Below are positions 13,923 through 14,295 of a stretch of DNA of 14,295 nt, piece after piece. Positions within the stretch are counted from its first letter, which is position 1; each line of letters begins with the position of its first letter. Under the pieces are notes generated by a model. That model worked only from the letters and a program-made list of their open reading frames with translations, was not told the DNA's origin and did no database searches. Source of the stretch: Syntrophomonadaceae bacterium (lineage in GTDB: Bacteria > Bacillota > Dethiobacteria > DTU022); NCBI GenBank assembly GCA_007131435.1, contig SLQM01000047.1, positions 1 through 14,295 of the forward strand, given 5' to 3'. Position numbers and translations under genes: made by a program.

Positions 13923-14295
13923 TTCAAGGGTATAGCCGCCTCGCCCGGTGTCGCTCACGGAAAGGTTTTCCTGTTTGTGCCCAAAGAGCTGGAAATCCCG
14001 GACACCCCGGTGCCCAAAGGCGGTGAGGAAGCGGAGGTCGAGCGTTTCGAGCAGAAGCTGATGGAGACGCGCCAGCAGGTCTTGAAACTGCAAAAGGAGG
14101 TCGCCCAGCGCCTGGGTGAAGAAGAGGCGAGGATCTTCGACGCCCACCTGCTGGTACTGGAGGATCCCGCGCTCATCGAGGAAACCATAAGGGAAATGCG
14201 CAACAGCGGCAGGAATATCACCTACTGCTTTCACCAGGTCGCACAGCGCTACATCGACGCATTCGCGCGCATCGACGACGAATACCTCAGGGAAC
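13917..14295 (+). CDS. ptsI: Phosphoenolpyruvate-protein phosphotransferase (PTS enzyme I), N-terminal part, 5' end missing
   Basis: In the frame whose codons begin at 13917, the translation starts EVFKGIAASPGVAHGKVFLF and continues through RFEQKLMETRQQVLKLQKEV, EARIFDAHLLVLEDPALIEE and FARIDDEYLRE, which is the N-terminal domain of enzyme I. GIAASPG is normally only a few residues from the initiator Met, yet upstream the frame runs to a TGA at 13851-13853 without any ATG, GTG or TTG. The gene therefore lacks its start and ribosome site. The C-terminal side runs off the window; the active-site His and the PEP-binding barrel are not included. Base composition is much richer in G+C than in the rest of the window. 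It is either a chimeric join in the assembly or a broken, transferred gene. Confidence 0.85.

Noticed and set aside
13923..14234. The long − strand frame (13863-14234) as a complete protein
   Set aside because: Beyond about 13922 it is the antisense of clearly recognisable ptsI coding sequence; only its last ~20 codons look real.
1..14295. CRISPR arrays, tRNA or rRNA genes, insertion sequences, integrases
   Set aside because: I looked for regularly spaced direct repeats, cloverleaf-like stems and transposase motifs and saw none; the only long repeat is the pair of attenuators.

Overview
The window looks like an accessory catabolic locus of an anaerobic, low-to-mid G+C member of the Firmicutes (Clostridia-like). 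The signs are strong AGGAGG-type ribosome sites, occasional GTG/TTG starts, TTGACA-17-TATAAT promoters, a GlpP-family antiterminator and a non-pyrrolysine MttB-family methyltransferase. This taxonomic reading is inference from gene content; no marker gene is present.

Layout. Positions 1-191 hold the end of an unrecognised AT-rich gene on the + strand, followed by an AT-rich intergenic stretch with an inverted repeat. A GlpP-type RNA-binding antiterminator gene follows (408-971, +). A + strand operon (1147-6682) then encodes an SDR dehydrogenase, an FGGY sugar kinase, an FAD-linked oxidase of the alkyl-DHAP-synthase/YgcU type, and EtfB- and EtfA-like electron-transfer flavoprotein subunits. 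This gene set matches the poorly understood E. coli ygcP/ygcW/ygcE/ygcU/ygcR/ygcQ cluster. Facing it is a − strand operon (13634 down to 6723): an MttB-superfamily methyltransferase, a PanB-like ketopantoate hydroxymethyltransferase, a complete OpuC-type quaternary-amine ABC transporter (permease, lipoprotein, ATPase with CBS domains, permease) and a two-cysteine proline racemase/hydroxyproline epimerase family enzyme. The two operons converge at about 6683-6722.

The most interesting point is that each operon begins with the same control module: a consensus sigma-A promoter, then at once a 52-nt leader (1039-1090 on +, 13777-13726 on −) that is 46/52 identical between the copies. Each leader can fold either as a Rho-independent terminator with a U-run or as an upstream hairpin that overlaps and destroys the terminator stem. 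With a GlpP-family gene next door, the simplest model is that this protein, probably binding a phosphorylated intermediate, antiterminates both operons together. The locus would then be one regulon joining uptake and demethylation/epimerisation of a betaine-like compound to a dehydrogenase/kinase/FAD-oxidase/ETF pathway. The substrate is not known; a proline- or hydroxyproline-betaine is one guess.

Right end. Beyond about 13920 base composition jumps to about 60-65% G+C by eye, and a + strand reading frame enters PtsI (enzyme I of the PTS) at its conserved GIAASPG segment with no start codon. On the other strand the last ~20 codons of another gene are cut at the same spot. This looks like a junction (assembly chimera or rearrangement), so the last ~375 bases should not be assumed to belong to this locus.
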